Below, piece after piece: positions 29,898 to 35,788 of a stretch of DNA of 53,693 nucleotides. Below the pieces are notes generated by a model. It made no database searches, was not told the origin of the DNA, and saw nothing but the letters and a program-made list of their open reading frames with translations. The position numbers and the translations under genes were made by a program. Each line of letters starts with the position of its first letter. Position 1 is the first letter of the stretch. Origin of the DNA: a virus; IMG/VR virus record IMGVR_UViG_3300035682_001576, positions 1-53,693 of that record; one strand, written 5' to 3'.

Positions 29898-30012
29898 ATT
29901 GAAACACACTATACAGGACTTGAACCTGTTGACCTACAAGACCACTAGGATCCGGCTATGACCACTCATATCAGCGACCGCGATGATCGCCTTGATGTAT
30001 TTCAATATGACA
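29892..30012 (-). ncRNA. Stem-closed element E8 with tRNA-like insert
   Basis: TGTCATATTGAAATACA / TGTGTTTCAATATGACA pair over 17 bp, with the outermost bases covarying relative to E1-E7. The insert has a GCGA-TCA-TCGC hairpin, D-arm-like GCT...AGC with GAGTGGTCAT, GGATC-CTAGT-GGTCT, and T-arm ACAGGTTCAAGTCCTGT running straight into the stem. It follows tRNA-Lys by 2 nt and overlaps the start of the next CDS. Confidence 0.65.
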
Positions 30013-30208
30013 ACTGGTAGGGGCACAGAGACTTGAACTCTGATTTATCGGTTAAAAGCCGATTACTTTCGCCACTTAAGTTATACCCCCGTTGTTTTTC
30101 CTGCTTTCGTACAGCCTTGTTAGACTTACGATGACTACCTGCCCCTGTCTTTTTTAGTACCAAACAAACGAAGGGATTACGTTTGGGTACGGTCAGTTTT
30201 GACTTCAT
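30002..30208 (-). CDS. Small basic protein whose 3' half overlaps tRNA-Lys
   Basis: From ATG 30208 (AAGGAGTAGTAAA): MKSKLTVPKRNPFVCLVLKK..., then KSNKAVRKQEKQRGYNLSGE. Short proteins of the type ...PKRNPFV...KAGAHRK..KA.RR..K are common in phages; there they end about where tRNA-Lys begins here. The last ~25 codons lie in tRNA-Lys and E8, so the original 3' end was probably replaced by the tRNA insertion. Confidence 0.5.
   Translation of the reverse strand: MKSKLTVPKRNPFVCLVLKKTGAGSHRKSNKAVRKQEKQRGYNLSGESNRLLTDKSEFKSLCPYQLSY
30015..30090 (-). tRNA. tRNA-Lys(TTT)
   Basis: Acceptor GGGGGTA/TGCCCCT, anticodon arm ATCGG-CTTTTAA-CCGAT, T-arm CAGAGTTCAAGTCTCTG, A discriminator, CCA. Confidence 0.9.
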
Positions 30209-30212
30209 TTTA

Positions 30213-30341
30213 CTACTCCTTTTCAATTTTACGACCGCTTTTGCGTGACTTCACGCCAACGGTAAACTTGACTTTCTTACCACGGCCTGCTTGAGTAACA
30301 CGGCAGTCGTGATAGCAACGCTTAGATCCATAAGCTCTCAT
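30213..30341 (-). CDS. Small basic protein, 42 residues
   Basis: ATG 30341 after AAAGGAGTAATTA; product MRAYGSKRCYHDCRVTQAGR... then KKVKFTVGVKSRKSGRKIEKE. About one third Lys/Arg with two Cys, likely nucleic-acid binding. A consensus promoter and palindrome box precede it; the next basic gene follows by 4 nt. Confidence 0.6.
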   Translation of the reverse strand: MRAYGSKRCYHDCRVTQAGRGKKVKFTVGVKSRKSGRKIEKE

Positions 30342-30368
30342 TAATTACTCCTTTGATTCAATATAATA

Positions 30369-30397
30369 ATTATACAATAATTATGATTTATTGTCAA
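30369..30397 (-). promoter_or_regulatory. sigma70 promoter
   Basis: TTGACA (30392-30397), 17-bp spacer, TATAAT (30369-30374); drives the two basic proteins and tRNA-Lys. Confidence 0.85.
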
Positions 30398-30407
30398 TTA
30401 TTTATGT

Positions 30408-30423
30408 GTTGTATTTTTACAAC
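30408..30423. promoter_or_regulatory. Palindrome box GTTGTA-N4-TACAAC
   Basis: GTTGTATTTTTACAAC, 10 bp above the -35, 6 bp from the 3' end of tRNA-Trp. Confidence 0.6.
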
Positions 30424-30429
30424 AGTATT

Positions 30430-30504
30430 TGGCGGGCACCCTAGGACTCGAACCTAGATGAATGGATTTGGAGTCCATAATCTTGCCAATTAGATGAAGC
30501 ACCC
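30430..30504 (-). tRNA. tRNA-Trp(CCA)
   Basis: Anticodon arm ATGGA-CTCCAAA-TCCAT, acceptor GGGTGCT/GGTGCCC, T-arm CTAGGTTCGAGTCCTAG, G discriminator, CCA. Confidence 0.92.
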
Positions 30505-30519
30505 ATATGACCTATAAAC

Positions 30520-30603
30520 TGGTGCCCCAAGAGAGATTTGAACTCTCACACCTTTCGGTACTGGCTTCTAAGACCAGCGTGTCTGCCGTTCCACCATCGG
30601 GGC
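30520..30603 (-). tRNA. tRNA-Leu(TAG)
   Basis: Class II: acceptor GCCCCGA/TTGGGGC, anticodon arm CTGGT-CTTAGAA-GCCAG, T-arm GAGAGTTCAAATCTCTC, CCA. Confidence 0.92.
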
Positions 30604-30615
30604 ATATTTAAAACT

Positions 30616-30690
30616 TGGAGCAGGATATCGGGTTCGAACCGATGACATTTTCGTTGGCAACGAAACATTCTACCACTGAATTAATCCTGC
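30616..30690 (-). tRNA. tRNA-Gly(GCC)
   Basis: Acceptor GCAGGAT/ATCCTGC, anticodon arm TTTCG-TTGCCAA-CGAAA, T-arm ATCGGTTCGAACCCGAT, T discriminator, CCA. Confidence 0.93.
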
Positions 30691-30697
30691 TTAAAAC

Positions 30698-30773
30698 TGG
30701 TCTGAGTACAAGGATTTGAACCTTGGACGCCTGGTCCCAAACCAGGTATGTTACCAGACTACACTATACTCAG
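30698..30773 (-). tRNA. tRNA-Pro(TGG)
   Basis: Acceptor CTGAGTA/TACTCAG, anticodon arm CCTGG-TTTGGGA-CCAGG, T-arm CAAGGTTCAAATCCTTG, A discriminator, CCA. Confidence 0.93.
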
Positions 30774-30779
30774 ATGAAA

Positions 30780-32153
30780 CTACTTAACCACCCACCAACA
30801 AGCGCCAATAAATCCCACTTTAGTAAGTAATTCATTTACTGATCGTCTGACAGGTAAATGTGGATAATCATGTCCACTAATTATACCACCCTTTTTTACT
30901 TTTGGTAACCATGATATAATATCTTGTTTAACACTATCATAATCATGTGCCGCATCAATAAATACAAAATCCAAACTATTATCTAAATATGTTTCTGCAG
31001 CCTCAATACTAGACATTCTTTTAGCATTATAGTAACCTTCAACTGGTTTCATGTTTGAAATAAACACTTCATACAATTGATTATTAACTACATCCGAATC
31101 CTCAAATGATTGACCCTGTTGATGTTCTTCACTACCCTGCCAAGTATCTACACAATCAAATGTGATTGATTTGCCACTGTTGACAATTTCAACCGCCATG
31201 TAACTACTACTACGACCTTTATAACTTCCAATTTCTACAAAATGAGCGGGACCAGAAAACTTCTCTAACATCTTTCTGAGAAAAATAAAATCATGATCAT
31301 TAAAAAATCCATCAATCTTTTTATAAAAATGTGGAATATGTTTAACAACACAATTTTTATCAAATGCCAATAGAAAATCTTTTGGTAATGTATTCTTATC
31401 AAACTTGATAAATTGATTGTCTAATCTTCCAAATAAATCTTTACCCTGTTCAATAGCAGATTGAATATTTTCAATACTATTATATTGTTCTGTATTATAT
31501 TCCTGATGAGCAAAACTATTTAATTTAGTTTTAATATGTTCTACATCACCCCAATAACTTAAATGCCAACCACCATTTGAAATTCCAGATAGTGTATTTC
31601 TATTTGATCTAAACCATTGCGGACCGCGTTGTTTCATATTTTTAACAGTAGTAACAACTGATCCAGACCATGAATTAACTTGTTTCTGATTAAAGTTATA
31701 ATAAAACATATCTTGAATCAGTGAAAGTGCATATTCTTCATTTACTACATAGTTTAATTGTCTGACACTTTCTTTAATGGCAGTAATATTTGGTATTTCA
31801 TCTACATCACTAATAATAACAATATCATCATCTTTAAATAATTTAATCGCCTGAGAAATATGATTACGTTGAGCATTTTCAACCGCCCATTGTGGTGAAA
31901 ATGATTCAGTACGTTGAGATTTTATATTCCAATTATACTGACTAGCATCAATTGATAATGGAAAATATAATATTTTTTTGGAATATTTTCTATATCTGTC
32001 AATGTTATTGGCATAATTTAATGATTTAGATTTTCCACTGTGGGTGATATCACTTTCAACTATAACAAAATAGTCTACAGTATCATATAGATATTTCAAT
32101 CTACCTTCTAGAATATCATACTCATTGAAAAACATAAAACAATCTATTATCAT
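30780..32153 (-). CDS. GT17 glycosyltransferase fused to SAM methyltransferase
   Basis: 457 residues. Residues 1 to ~275 follow the GT17 (beta-1,4-GlcNAc transferase) pattern: MIIDCFMFFNEYDILEGRLKYL..., VIVESDITHSGK and VIISDVDEIPN (the DxD metal site). From ~290 a second domain begins: HFVEIGSYKGRSS (SAM loop), FVFIDAAHDYDSVKQD and GGIISGHDYP, a class I methyltransferase of the Methyltransf_24 type. One protein could add and then methylate a sugar on capsule, LPS or virion glycan. It sits in the tRNA array between tRNA-Pro and tRNA-fMet. Confidence 0.82.
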   Translation of the reverse strand: MIIDCFMFFNEYDILEGRLKYLYDTVDYFVIVESDITHSGKSKSLNYANNIDRYRKYSKKILYFPLSIDASQYNWNIKSQRTESFSPQWAVENAQRNHISQAIKLFKDDDIVIISDVDEIPNITAIKESVRQLNYVVNEEYALSLIQDMFYYNFNQKQVNSWSGSVVTTVKNMKQRGPQWFRSNRNTLSGISNGGWHLSYWGDVEHIKTKLNSFAHQEYNTEQYNSIENIQSAIEQGKDLFGRLDNQFIKFDKNTLPKDFLLAFDKNCVVKHIPHFYKKIDGFFNDHDFIFLRKMLEKFSGPAHFVEIGSYKGRSSSYMAVEIVNSGKSITFDCVDTWQGSEEHQQGQSFEDSDVVNNQLYEVFISNMKPVEGYYNAKRMSSIEAAETYLDNSLDFVFIDAAHDYDSVKQDIISWLPKVKKGGIISGHDYPHLPVRRSVNELLTKVGFIGACWWVVK

Positions 32154-32170
32154 ATAATTATCTTTAATTA

Positions 32171-32249
32171 TGGAAGCGGAGGCAGGATTCGCACCTACGA
32201 TCTCTAGCTTATGAGACTAGCGGGGACGACTAGACTCCCCTACTCCGCG
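32171..32249 (-). tRNA. Initiator-type tRNA-fMet(CAT)
   Basis: Starts CGCGGAG and ends CTCCGCT, so position 1 (C) and 72 (T) cannot pair, the mark of bacterial initiators. Anticodon arm CTAGT-CTCATAA-GCTAG lacks the usual three G-C pairs; T-loop TGCGAAT. CCA encoded. Confidence 0.8.
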
Positions 32250-32268
32250 TCAGAACTACTATTTACTC

Positions 32269-32297
32269 AGTATAACATTGTTAAAATTAAATGTCAA
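32269..32297 (-). promoter_or_regulatory. sigma70 promoter before tRNA-fMet
   Basis: TTGACA (32292-32297), 17-bp spacer, TATACT (32269-32274); TSS about 13 nt before the tRNA. Confidence 0.8.
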
Positions 32298-32303
32298 TTG
32301 ATT

Positions 32304-32378
32304 TGGTGCTCTTACACAGAATCGAACTGAGATTTCTGACATACCAAGTCAGTGTTATAACCATTAAACTATAAGAGC
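32304..32378 (-). tRNA. tRNA-Thr(GGT)
   Basis: Acceptor GCTCTTA/GTAAGAGC region, anticodon arm CTGAC-TTGGTAT-GTCAG, T-loop TTCGATT, A discriminator, CCA. Confidence 0.9.
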
Positions 32379-32385
32379 AAATATT

Positions 32386-32463
32386 TGGCATCCCCCCAAG
32401 GATTTGAACTTGGACCGCTCGGCTCCAGACCGACTACGCTACCAGATTACGCCATACGGAGAT
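32386..32463 (-). tRNA. Degenerate tRNA, Pro-like
   Basis: D-arm GGCGTAATCTGGTAGCGT matches tRNA-Pro. The anticodon loop reads TCTGGAG (TGG with C at 33, or GGA if shifted), the T-loop has 8 nt and the acceptor pairs over only 6 bp. Probably poorly functional or awaiting editing. Confidence 0.55.
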
Positions 32464-32470
32464 AAAAACT

Positions 32471-32559
32471 TGGTGGACGAAGGTAGGACTCGAACCTACT
32501 ACAAAGCTACGAAGGCAGCATAACTCATGCTACGAGCCGTTTCCTAACGGCGTTCGCCC
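32471..32559 (-). tRNA. Atypical tRNA-like gene with enlarged body
   Basis: Acceptor GGGCGAA/TTCGTCC and T-arm TAGGTTCGAGTCCTA with CCA are good. Between them lie GCCGT-TAGGAA-ACGGC, then AGCAT-GAGTT-ATGCT, then ~18 nt; no standard 7-nt anticodon loop with U33 is clear. Same design as the atypical tRNA at 19828. Confidence 0.5.
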
Positions 32560-32567
32560 ATAAAACT

Positions 32568-32642
32568 TGGTACTGCATACGGGTTACGATCCCGTCTGGT
32601 CACCTTGAAAGGGTGATGACCTCACCAGAAGTCCAATGCAGC
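32568..32642 (-). tRNA. tRNA-Glu(TTC), second copy
   Basis: Acceptor GCTGCAT/ATGCAGT, anticodon arm TCACC-CTTTCAA-GGTGA, T-arm ACGGG-ATCGTAA-CCCGT, A discriminator, CCA. Confidence 0.85.
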
Positions 32643-32724
32643 ATTGATCTGTGCCTTACTCCTTAAGTCACTTCCACTACTTTTATAAGTAGGGCGAGTT
32701 AGGCTAATCCATTATGGGCGAATT

Positions 32725-32801
32725 TGGCAGGGATAGTTGGATTCGAACCAACGATACTGATTTCAAAGACCAGTGCCTTAGACCAACTAGGCGATATCCC
32801 A
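32725..32801 (-). tRNA. tRNA-Gln(TTG)
   Basis: Anticodon arm CTGGT-CTTTGAA-ATCAG, T-arm GTTGGTTCGAATCCAAC, G discriminator, CCA. Position 1-72 is T-T, a weak first pair as in E. coli Gln. The HNH gene begins on the other side of a short spacer. Confidence 0.9.
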
Positions 32802-32806
32802 ACAAA

Positions 32807-33313
32807 CTATAAAATATCTTTCCATCTGATTACTAACGATTCGTTGTAAACAGACCTCTTACCTTTTCTTGCATTTTCTCTACGAGGAAGATATTGTAAA
32901 TTGTCTTGATGATGTAATCCACCGTTGGCTAATGCAACAATATGATCAACTTGATAACCATCAGGAGTTGACTCGTATATTAATTTAATCAATACTAAAT
33001 CTGCATCTGGAGATATAGCGTTTTTCTTTTTTGCTCTGTAAGCATTAACTTTTGCCTTGTTCCCAGATTTCTTATGCTCTTCGGATACTCTTCCTCTTAG
33101 ATCCCAATATAATTTTTTCTTTTCTGATAACATGTCTAAGACATCTTGTTGAAAGGTTTTTCCTTTGAACCCGCTAACTTTACCTTTGTTGGCAATACTT
33201 TTTTTAAGTTTACTATCTTCTGTAAATTTTCTACTATTAGCACATGATCTTGAACAAAATTTCCCAGATCCAAAAGATCCATCGTGATCTACATTGCATT
33301 TAATACATAACAT
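32807..33313 (-). CDS. HNH endonuclease with N-terminal zinc finger
   Basis: 168 residues. Zinc finger CIKCNVDHDGSFGSGKFCSRSC, NUMOD-like GKVSGFKGKTF, and HNH core YQVDHIVALANGGLHHQDNLQYLPRRENARKGK. Closest relative in the window is 16452-16988. A late promoter and GGGAGAATAACTT precede the ATG; an orphan T-arm fragment lies directly upstream. Confidence 0.88.
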   Translation of the reverse strand: MLCIKCNVDHDGSFGSGKFCSRSCANSRKFTEDSKLKKSIANKGKVSGFKGKTFQQDVLDMLSEKKKLYWDLRGRVSEEHKKSGNKAKVNAYRAKKKNAISPDADLVLIKLIYESTPDGYQVDHIVALANGGLHHQDNLQYLPRRENARKGKRSVYNESLVIRWKDIL

Positions 33314-33331
33314 AAGTTATTCTCCCAACTG

Positions 33332-33339
33332 TATTTATA
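33332..33339 (-). promoter_or_regulatory. T4-type late promoter of the HNH gene
   Basis: TATAAATA on the minus strand, ~18 nt before the ATG, directly after a GTAGGTTCGATT tRNA T-arm fragment. Confidence 0.6.
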
Positions 33340-33353
33340 CAATCGAACCTACG
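33339..33353 (-). other. Orphan tRNA T-arm fragment
   Basis: Minus-strand ACGTAGGTTCGATT is the 5' strand and loop of a tRNA T-arm with no partner strand; the sequence continues into the HNH late promoter. A remnant of a disrupted tRNA. Confidence 0.5.
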
Positions 33354-33368
33354 TTATAAATTACTTTT

Positions 33369-33446
33369 TGGCTGTCCGGTTTGGAATCGAACCAAACTTT
33401 ATACTGATTAACAGTCAGTCGCATACACCTTGCTTGCTCCCGGACA
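33369..33446 (-). tRNA. tRNA-Asn(GTT), second copy
   Basis: Perfect acceptor TGTCCGG/CCGGACA, anticodon arm ACTGA-CTGTTAA-TCAGT, T-arm TTTGGTTCGATTCCAAA, G discriminator, CCA. Confidence 0.92.
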
Positions 33447-33453
33447 ATAAATT

Positions 33454-33528
33454 TGGTGGACCGTAAGGGAATCGAACCCTTGCCTCATGCTTGCAAAGCA
33501 CATGTGCTACCATTATCACTAACAGCCC
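33454..33528 (-). tRNA. tRNA-Ala(TGC)
   Basis: Acceptor GGGCTGT/ACGGTCC, anticodon loop TTTGCAA, T-arm AAGGGTTCGATTCCCTT, A discriminator, CCA. Confidence 0.92.
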
Positions 33529-33534
33529 ATATTA

Positions 33535-33617
33535 ACAATTTATTGAACACACTATACAATTAAACCGTTGCAATGCCATTGCTGATTCAGGTTCGTGTAA
33601 TGCGCTCAATAAATTGT
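33535..33617 (-). ncRNA. Stem-closed element E9
   Basis: ACAATTTATTGA / TCAATAAATTGT (12 bp). Its 3' part, CAACGGTTTAATTGTATAGTGTGTTCAATA, is clearly homologous to E8 (CAACAGGTTCAAGTCCTGTATAGTGTGTTTCAATA) although the outer stem sequence has changed, which argues that the fold is kept. Confidence 0.6.
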
Positions 33618-33749
33618 AGTGGCTGTCCCACTACTGTCCATCTTACTTTTGCCGTTACCGCCAGCAATTTCAACTCCGGAACCCCGCCCATTTAGTGTTT
33701 TATTATAGTGATTCACACGGCTCTCGTTGCCTACATTCACTTACTACAA
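33618..33749 (-). other. Leader region of the last tRNA block
   Basis: No gene. Contains a 7-bp hairpin GTAGTGG-CTGTC-CCACTAC next to E9 and a TATAAT at 33702-33707 that could start the Ala/Asn tRNA transcript, though no good -35 is in place. A 34-codon ATG frame is present but unsupported. Confidence 0.35.
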
Positions 33750-33782
33750 AAACAAAAAACCTCAGACTTTTGATCTGAGGTT
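33750..33782 (-). terminator. Rho-independent terminator
   Basis: Minus strand ACCTCAGA-TCAAAAG-TCTGAGGT followed by TTTTTTGTTTTT. Separates the 64-residue gene from the tRNA array. Confidence 0.9.
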
Positions 33783-33810
33783 CTTAGAATTTTGGTGTTA
33801 GATTATCAAA

Positions 33811-34005
33811 TTACGATACACTACACCCTTCTAGAACCTCAGTACTGCCGCGATCTTTCCCACAAATTTCTGTGGCCGGATTACTGGCTGTATTCTGATT
33901 ATGTTGTTCTGATGCCAATACATAAAAACTGGGCCAATAACCTTCCGCGGATGTTCTAAACATCTCTAAAGTTGGTATTGAGCGAATGAGTTTTGTATTC
34001 ATCAT
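33811..34005 (-). CDS. Hypothetical 64-residue protein
   Basis: M(M)NTKLIRSIPTLEMFRTSAEGYW..., no recognised family. TATAAT ends 6 nt before the first ATG, so the message is expected to be leaderless. Followed by a strong terminator, so it is a single-gene unit. Confidence 0.55.
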   Translation of the reverse strand: MMNTKLIRSIPTLEMFRTSAEGYWPSFYVLASEQHNQNTASNPATEICGKDRGSTEVLEGCSVS

Positions 34006-34011
34006 GTTAGT

Positions 34012-34040
34012 ATTATATAGTAAGTTAAATTAATTGTCAA
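34012..34040 (-). promoter_or_regulatory. sigma70 promoter of the 64-residue gene
   Basis: TTGACA (34035-34040), 17-bp spacer, TATAAT (34012-34017). Confidence 0.85.
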
Positions 34041-34063
34041 GCTATTTTTACTTCTTTGTATAG

Positions 34064-34150
34064 TTATTTATCCAATCGACAAAATAACTGTATATTATGT
34101 ACATATTTAGCTTGTTTTATCATATCTAAAAAATTATCAGACTTATTCAT
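34064..34150 (-). CDS. Possible 28-residue peptide
   Basis: MNKSDNFLDMIKQAKYVHNI... overlaps the end of the membrane micropeptide frame (ATGAATAA). Weak evidence: position and coupling only. Confidence 0.3.
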   Translation of the reverse strand: MNKSDNFLDMIKQAKYVHNIQLFCRLDK

Positions 34151-34214
34151 ATCGTACCAATATAAAAATAGCAATGGCTACGATTAGAATAACAAAATCA
34201 AAAACAGTAAACAT
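34143..34214 (-). CDS. Possible 23-residue membrane micropeptide
   Basis: MFTVFDFVILIVAIAIFILVRYE: a single hydrophobic helix with a charged tail, starting 1 nt after the macrodomain stop. No clear ribosome site; translation would depend on coupling. Confidence 0.4.
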   Translation of the reverse strand: MFTVFDFVILIVAIAIFILVRYE

Positions 34215-34215
34215 A

Positions 34216-34734
34216 TTATTTTTGTTCAAATTCAACTAGTGTAAATGACCCACCAGTTTCAGCAATCTTTAATGAAAATTCTGCCAACATACCCATGATC
34301 TTAACTTTATTACCACCAGCTAATCCCATACCAATCATAGGAAATCCAAATCTGGATATTGGGTATTCATGTGCCAACTTTTGTAAGATCAGTTTAAAAC
34401 TATCGTACTCAAATACGTCATTGAACACTTGACCGTTTACGCCAGATCCATTGAAGTTGTATTGAGTGTATGCATTAATAATAACAAACGTACTCTCATC
34501 TGAATTGAAACTTGATGGAGGCATGAAACTTGACAAGGCCATAGTGTAGTTTCCAAGCTTGTTGTAGTCGCCCTGTTTCGTAGAAAGATCAGCCATGTAT
34601 GCCTGTGGATATCGTTCACGAATCTCACGTGCAATACCACTACCCATTGTACAGTGACAATTACAACCTTGTACGATAATATCAAACTCGCCGGCTTCCG
34701 CCATATCAATTAAATTGCCTTTTACTATATTCAT
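34216..34734 (-). CDS. Macrodomain (ADP-ribose-binding) protein
   Basis: 172 residues. DIIVQGCNCHCTMGSGIAREIRERYP and the late FGFPMIGMGLAGGNK are the ADP-ribose and phosphate loops of the Appr-1''-p phosphatase (Poa1p-like) branch. These hydrolyse ADP-ribose-1''-phosphate, a tRNA-splicing by-product, or ADP-ribosyl marks. That links it to RtcB, the tRNA array and NAMPT, or to removing host ADP-ribosylation defences; sequence does not decide. Confidence 0.88.
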   Translation of the reverse strand: MNIVKGNLIDMAEAGEFDIIVQGCNCHCTMGSGIAREIRERYPQAYMADLSTKQGDYNKLGNYTMALSSFMPPSSFNSDESTFVIINAYTQYNFNGSGVNGQVFNDVFEYDSFKLILQKLAHEYPISRFGFPMIGMGLAGGNKVKIMGMLAEFSLKIAETGGSFTLVEFEQK

Positions 34735-34754
34735 TTTTTTCTCAATATAAAAAT

Positions 34755-34786
34755 AAAAGTCTCTTAAAAATCAAGAGACTTTTATA
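34755..34786 (-). terminator. Terminator after rIIB, bidirectional form
   Basis: GTCTCTT / AAGAGAC stem with T-runs on both sides; on the minus strand it follows the rIIB stop and ends with TTTTATTTTTAT. Confidence 0.85.
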
Positions 34787-34809
34787 CTACAAAGTTTCTT
34801 GATTTATTA

Positions 34810-35586
34810 CTATACTTGAACTTCGCCCCAACCATCTACAGATTGATAGTCATTGGCATTTTCCTGTACTGAACTAGTAAAAGCATCTTCAGGATTTACA
34901 CCCAATTCACCTACTACTTCATAACGACAAGTACGACCTTTACTATCATTGTAGTCACTTGGAATACTAACAACGTCACGAGGATTGACTTTGACAATCA
35001 TGGTACGTTCACCACCAAAACTTCGCAAATACTCTTGACTACAAAAATGTAATCCAGTTGAACATGTACGATCTTTGTCATCGTCAACATGATTACGTTC
35101 CATTTCACATACTTTACCTACTGAATTGTCAAACGTACCACTATGAACATCCATATAGTTCTCACGAACTTTCTTGTATGCCAAGAATTGACCGTCAGGA
35201 GTAATTGGAAGATTGTTCTTTTCCAAGAACCGATACAACTCATCAACCGCACGCTTACTTGGGTTAGTCATGAGATTTTCCATAAACAGAACCAATGGTT
35301 CAATTGGAAATCCCTCTTGTAACATACTGATCATACGTGTAGTAAGTGCATTGTGCATTTCACGACCACGCCAGAACAATGTTTCGCCCTGAATCTCAAT
35401 ATTACCTTGACCATAATTTAATACGACCTTCTTTGGTTCAATGATATCTTGAACTGTTACCCAATCACCAGACTTGATGGCATCCAATACCTTTTGATAG
35501 GTAATGTGAGTTTTACTGATTGTATGTGGTTGATTGTTGATAACCACAACGATGTTATTGCCTTGAATTAGAAATGGAAAACTCAT
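34810..35586 (-). CDS. rIIB: rIIB-like protein
   Basis: 258 residues. N-terminal HTH-like region (TYQKVLDAIKSGDWVTVQDII), then MISMLQEGFPIEPLVLFMENLMTNPSKRAVDELYRFLEKNNLPITPDGQFLAYKKV, the rIIB core, and a C-terminal CSTGLHFCSQEYL...VVSIPSDYN beta domain. In T4, rIIA/rIIB act at the membrane to protect against RexAB and other exclusion systems. Last gene of the promoter-38740 operon; terminator follows. Confidence 0.88.
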   Translation of the reverse strand: MSFPFLIQGNNIVVVINNQPHTISKTHITYQKVLDAIKSGDWVTVQDIIEPKKVVLNYGQGNIEIQGETLFWRGREMHNALTTRMISMLQEGFPIEPLVLFMENLMTNPSKRAVDELYRFLEKNNLPITPDGQFLAYKKVRENYMDVHSGTFDNSVGKVCEMERNHVDDDKDRTCSTGLHFCSQEYLRSFGGERTMIVKVNPRDVVSIPSDYNDSKGRTCRYEVVGELGVNPEDAFTSSVQENANDYQSVDGWGEVQV

Positions 35587-35587
35587 T

Positions 35588-35788
35588 TTAAATATCCTTT
35601 TGTTTGCTTAAATTAAATAATTCTGTTAAATAAAAATTCATTGAAACTTCATTTTCTTCAGTGAACTCATTTTGACATTCACATCTGATAGTATAATACA
35701 TATTGATAATGCGGTTGCTATGATCAACGCCTACCCGCACACTCTTGCGAACTAATCTCTTAAAAATCCAACGTTCAAATTTGTTCAT
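35588..35788 (-). CDS. Hypothetical protein between rIIA and rIIB
   Basis: 66 residues, basic start (MNKFERWIFKRLVRKSVRVGV) then a beta-rich acidic half. Overlaps the rIIA stop (ATGA). Function unknown; conserved placement suggests an rII-associated role. Confidence 0.6.
   Translation of the reverse strand: MNKFERWIFKRLVRKSVRVGVDHSNRIINMYYTIRCECQNEFTEENEVSMNFYLTELFNLSKQKDI

Noticed and set aside
29892-30012. E8 as an amber suppressor tRNA (CTA in a loop), which could explain the TAG at 839.
   Set aside because: The loop is 5 nt (CTAGT), there is no U33, no CCA, and TAG ends other genes normally.
33618-33691. 34-codon frame MGGVPELKLLAV...
   Set aside because: No ribosome site; it runs into element E9. 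More likely leader RNA.
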